From Bacteroidota bacterium (GTDB taxonomy: Bacteria > Bacteroidota > Bacteroidia > Bacteroidales > VadinHA17), in assembly GCA_030613125.1 (NCBI GenBank), contig JAUWMO010000148.1, forward strand, positions 1-8,384: 8,384 nt of DNA, read 5' to 3'. Of this stretch, positions 6,604 through 8,384 are shown piece by piece; position 1 is the first letter of the stretch, and the number at the start of each line of letters is the position of its first letter. The translations under genes and the position numbers were made by a program. The notes below the pieces were generated by a model. The model was not told the DNA's origin and searched no databases. It saw nothing but the letters and a program-made list of their open reading frames with translations.

Positions 6604-7713
6604 ATGGATTTGCCAAAGGACAAAAAAAGCAAAAAAAAGAGCGTTCTCAGCGTCAGCAGCGGTGTACAACAACCTCCTTCGGTTAACCGGGAAGCTTTTG
6701 AACTCACCAGAAAGAAGAAAAAAAAACAACTCACTGCAGAAGAATACGTAAATGGGATTTTAAACCATGATCCTGTCATTCTCAGCCAGGCAATTACTAT
6801 AATCGAAAGTTCAAGGCCGGACCATCAGAAAACAGGACAGGAAATAGTTGAAAAATGTCTTCCATATTGTGGGGATTCTGTTCGTTTAGGAATAACCGGA
6901 ATACCGGGAGTAGGGAAAAGCACATTTATTGAAGAATTCGGATTTTATGTAACATCGGCTGGCAGGAAACTTGCTGTTCTTGCAATTGATCCAAGTAGTG
7001 AACGATCGGGCGGTAGTATTCTCGGCGATAAAACACGAATGGAAAAACTTTCTTCTGATCCTAATGTTTTTATCAGGCCCAGTCCGTCTGCAGGCTCACT
7101 TGGAGGAGTTGCCCGGAAAACACGGGAAACCATTTTCCTTTGTGAAGCAGCAGGTTTTGATACATTATTTATTGAAACTGTGGGTGTTGGACAATCTGAA
7201 ACGGCCGTTCACTCTATGGTAGATTTTTTTCTTTTATTAATGCTTGCTGGCTCAGGCGATGAACTGCAGGGTATTAAACGGGGAATTATAGAAATGGCTG
7301 ACGCAATTGCAATTACCAAAGCAGATGGTGATAATATCAAAAAATCTGAAAGGGCTAAGATAGATTTCAGGAATGCCCTTCATTTTTACCCTCCAACAGA
7401 ATCAGGATGGATGCCCAGAGTGCTTACATGTTCTGCAGTTACACATACAAGCCTTAAAGAGATATGGGAAATGGTGCAGGAATATATTGAAATGACTTTG
7501 GCAAATTCATGGTTTCAAACTAACCGGAAAAGGCAATCAACCTACTGGATGTATAAAACTATTGAAGAAAATTTAAAAGACCATTTTTATCAGAATCCTT
7601 CAGTTAAAAAGAAACTAATAAAAATGGAAGATGATGTACTTCTGGATAAAACAAGTTCTTTCAAGGCGGCATACCAAGTGTTGGAAGAATATTTTAAAAA
7701 GAAGGGAAAATAG
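6604..7713 (+). CDS. meaB: MeaB/ArgK-type GTPase, methylmalonyl-CoA mutase chaperone
   Basis: This 369-residue SIMIBI-class G protein belongs to the MeaB/ArgK family, which assembles and protects adenosylcobalamin-dependent methylmalonyl-CoA mutase in the cytoplasm. Visible motifs are the P-loop GIPGVGKST (99-107), AIDPSSERSGGSILGDKTRM (127-146), the RPSPSAGSLGGVA stretch (158-170), the switch/Walker B segment FIETVGVGQSE (189-199), GSGDELQGIKRGIIE (216-230) and the base-recognition ITKADGDN (237-244). In the last, Thr replaces the Asn of the usual NKxD. The length is normal for the family. The first 45 residues are an unusually lysine-rich extension encoded by A7, A8 and A9 runs at 6622-6628, 6631-6638 and 6718-6726. 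No mutase gene is present in the window, so the partner must be elsewhere. The start is ATG 6604 with no Shine-Dalgarno, about 35 nt after a good promoter candidate. The ddl gene follows after 43 nt, but no metabolic link between the two is obvious. Confidence 0.93.
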   Translation: MDLPKDKKSKKKSVLSVSSGVQQPPSVNREAFELTRKKKKKQLTAEEYVNGILNHDPVILSQAITIIESSRPDHQKTGQEIVEKCLPYCGDSVRLGITGIPGVGKSTFIEEFGFYVTSAGRKLAVLAIDPSSERSGGSILGDKTRMEKLSSDPNVFIRPSPSAGSLGGVARKTRETIFLCEAAGFDTLFIETVGVGQSETAVHSMVDFFLLLMLAGSGDELQGIKRGIIEMADAIAITKADGDNIKKSERAKIDFRNALHFYPPTESGWMPRVLTCSAVTHTSLKEIWEMVQEYIEMTLANSWFQTNRKRQSTYWMYKTIEENLKDHFYQNPSVKKKLIKMEDDVLLDKTSSFKAAYQVLEEYFKKKGK

Positions 7714-7756
7714 GTATTCGGCATTTTTAGTAATTATTGTATTAATAATTCCATTA

Positions 7757-8384
7757 ATGAAAAAAAACATTGCCATTGTTGCAGGAGGAAATTCTTCAGA
7801 ATACACCATTTCTATTAATAGTGCCAAAGAATTAAGGTTAGTTCTTAATCCCGAAAAATATAATGTTTATACTGTTTTGATACAAGAAAGCAAGTGGACT
7901 GTTATAGAAAATAATAGGGAATTTTCAATAAACAAAAATGATTTTTCGTTCAAATTAAATGACGGTATTATTCATTTTGATTGTATCCTGATGGCAATAC
8001 ATGGGACACCTGGCGAAGATGGTAAACTCCAATCCTATTTTGACCTGGTAGGGATTCCTTATACAAGTTGCAGCGCTAATATTTCTGCTCTTACATTTAA
8101 TAAATTTGCCTGTAAAGCTTTTTTAAAAGAATTTGGTACAAACACGGCAAAAAGCTTGCTTCTCAGGAAAAATGAACCTTTTGATATCCGGGATATTCAA
8201 GATAAACTTAATTTCCCTTGTTTTGTAAAACCTAATAATAGCGGATCAAGTTTTGGTATTTCAAAGGTGAATGATGGTGAAGGGCTTCGTACAGCAATCT
8301 TTAATGCATTCATTGAGGATGATGAAGTTATTATTGAAGAATTTGTTGATGGAACTGAGATCTCTTGCGGTTTGGTAAAGGTTA
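7757..8384 (+). CDS. ddl: D-alanine--D-alanine ligase, 5' part (cut by window edge)
   Basis: The first 209 codons are present and the gene continues past the right edge. The product is the ATP-grasp ligase that joins two D-alanines for peptidoglycan precursor synthesis in the cytoplasm. Family motifs seen are AGGNSSEYTIS (9-19, with the catalytic-site Glu15), IHGTPGEDGKLQ (near 81-92), the SALTFNKFACK segment (near 108-118, where Asn stands for the Asp of the usual DKxxxK), FVKPNNSGSSFGISKV (ATP-grasp glycine-rich loop), and EEFVDGTEISCG near the end. The order and spacing match Ddl well. Vancomycin-type D-lactate ligases are related, but nothing in this context (no vanH or vanX) supports that alternative. 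The start ATG 7757 has no visible Shine-Dalgarno. The 43-nt gap after meaB, with no terminator, suggests read-through. Confidence 0.92.
   Translation, partial: MKKNIAIVAGGNSSEYTISINSAKELRLVLNPEKYNVYTVLIQESKWTVIENNREFSINKNDFSFKLNDGIIHFDCILMAIHGTPGEDGKLQSYFDLVGIPYTSCSANISALTFNKFACKAFLKEFGTNTAKSLLLRKNEPFDIRDIQDKLNFPCFVKPNNSGSSFGISKVNDGEGLRTAIFNAFIEDDEVIIEEFVDGTEISCGLVKV

Noticed and set aside
7732..7750. AATTATT / AATAATT inverted repeat between meaB and ddl
   Set aside because: It is made only of A and T, with a weak predicted stem and no T-run, so it is expected by chance in this composition.
7615..7827. Leftward 70-codon ORF across the meaB end and ddl start
   Set aside because: It is antisense to two well-supported genes and its translation resembles no protein family. 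It is a shadow frame.

Overview
The window comes from an AT-rich member of the Bacteroidota, probably a Bacteroidales or Marinilabiliales-like lineage. The evidence is a large outer-membrane protein with PD40 repeats, a DUF1573 lipid-free secreted protein, near-absence of Shine-Dalgarno sequences, and a promoter candidate matching the Bacteroidota -33 TTTG / -7 TAnnTTTG pattern. The assignment rests on protein families and motifs only. No rRNA or marker gene is present.

Layout: positions 1-86 hold two adjacent hairpin-forming sequences downstream of a leftward gene. Three leftward genes follow: an M20 amidohydrolase (87-1271), a half-size TauE/SafE-type membrane protein (1554-1922) and a roughly 1,100-residue outer-membrane protein (1927-5217). 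The last two are separated by only 4 nt and look like one operon read in the order large protein then TauE-like protein. The 282-nt gap between the TauE-like gene and the amidohydrolase carries two separate inverted repeats and a possible 15-codon ORF.

A 199-nt AT-rich divergent region (5218-5416) separates these from three rightward genes: a secreted protein with two DUF1573 domains (5417-6514), a MeaB/ArgK-type G-protein chaperone (6604-7713), and the first 209 codons of a D-alanine--D-alanine ligase that runs off the right edge (7757-8384). The meaB gene has the best promoter candidate in the window, and ddl may be read from it across a 43-nt gap.

No mobile element, CRISPR array, RNA gene or biosynthetic cluster is visible. 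Most genes are housekeeping or envelope genes. The most unusual item is the large protein: it joins a peptidase-MA-like domain that has lost its HExxH zinc motif, a PD40/TolB-like beta-propeller, and a C-terminal barrel with Omp85/BamA-type motifs, with no recognisable POTRA domain. It is co-transcribed with a small transporter-like membrane protein. Its function is unknown to me, and it is the part of the window most likely to represent an under-described system.
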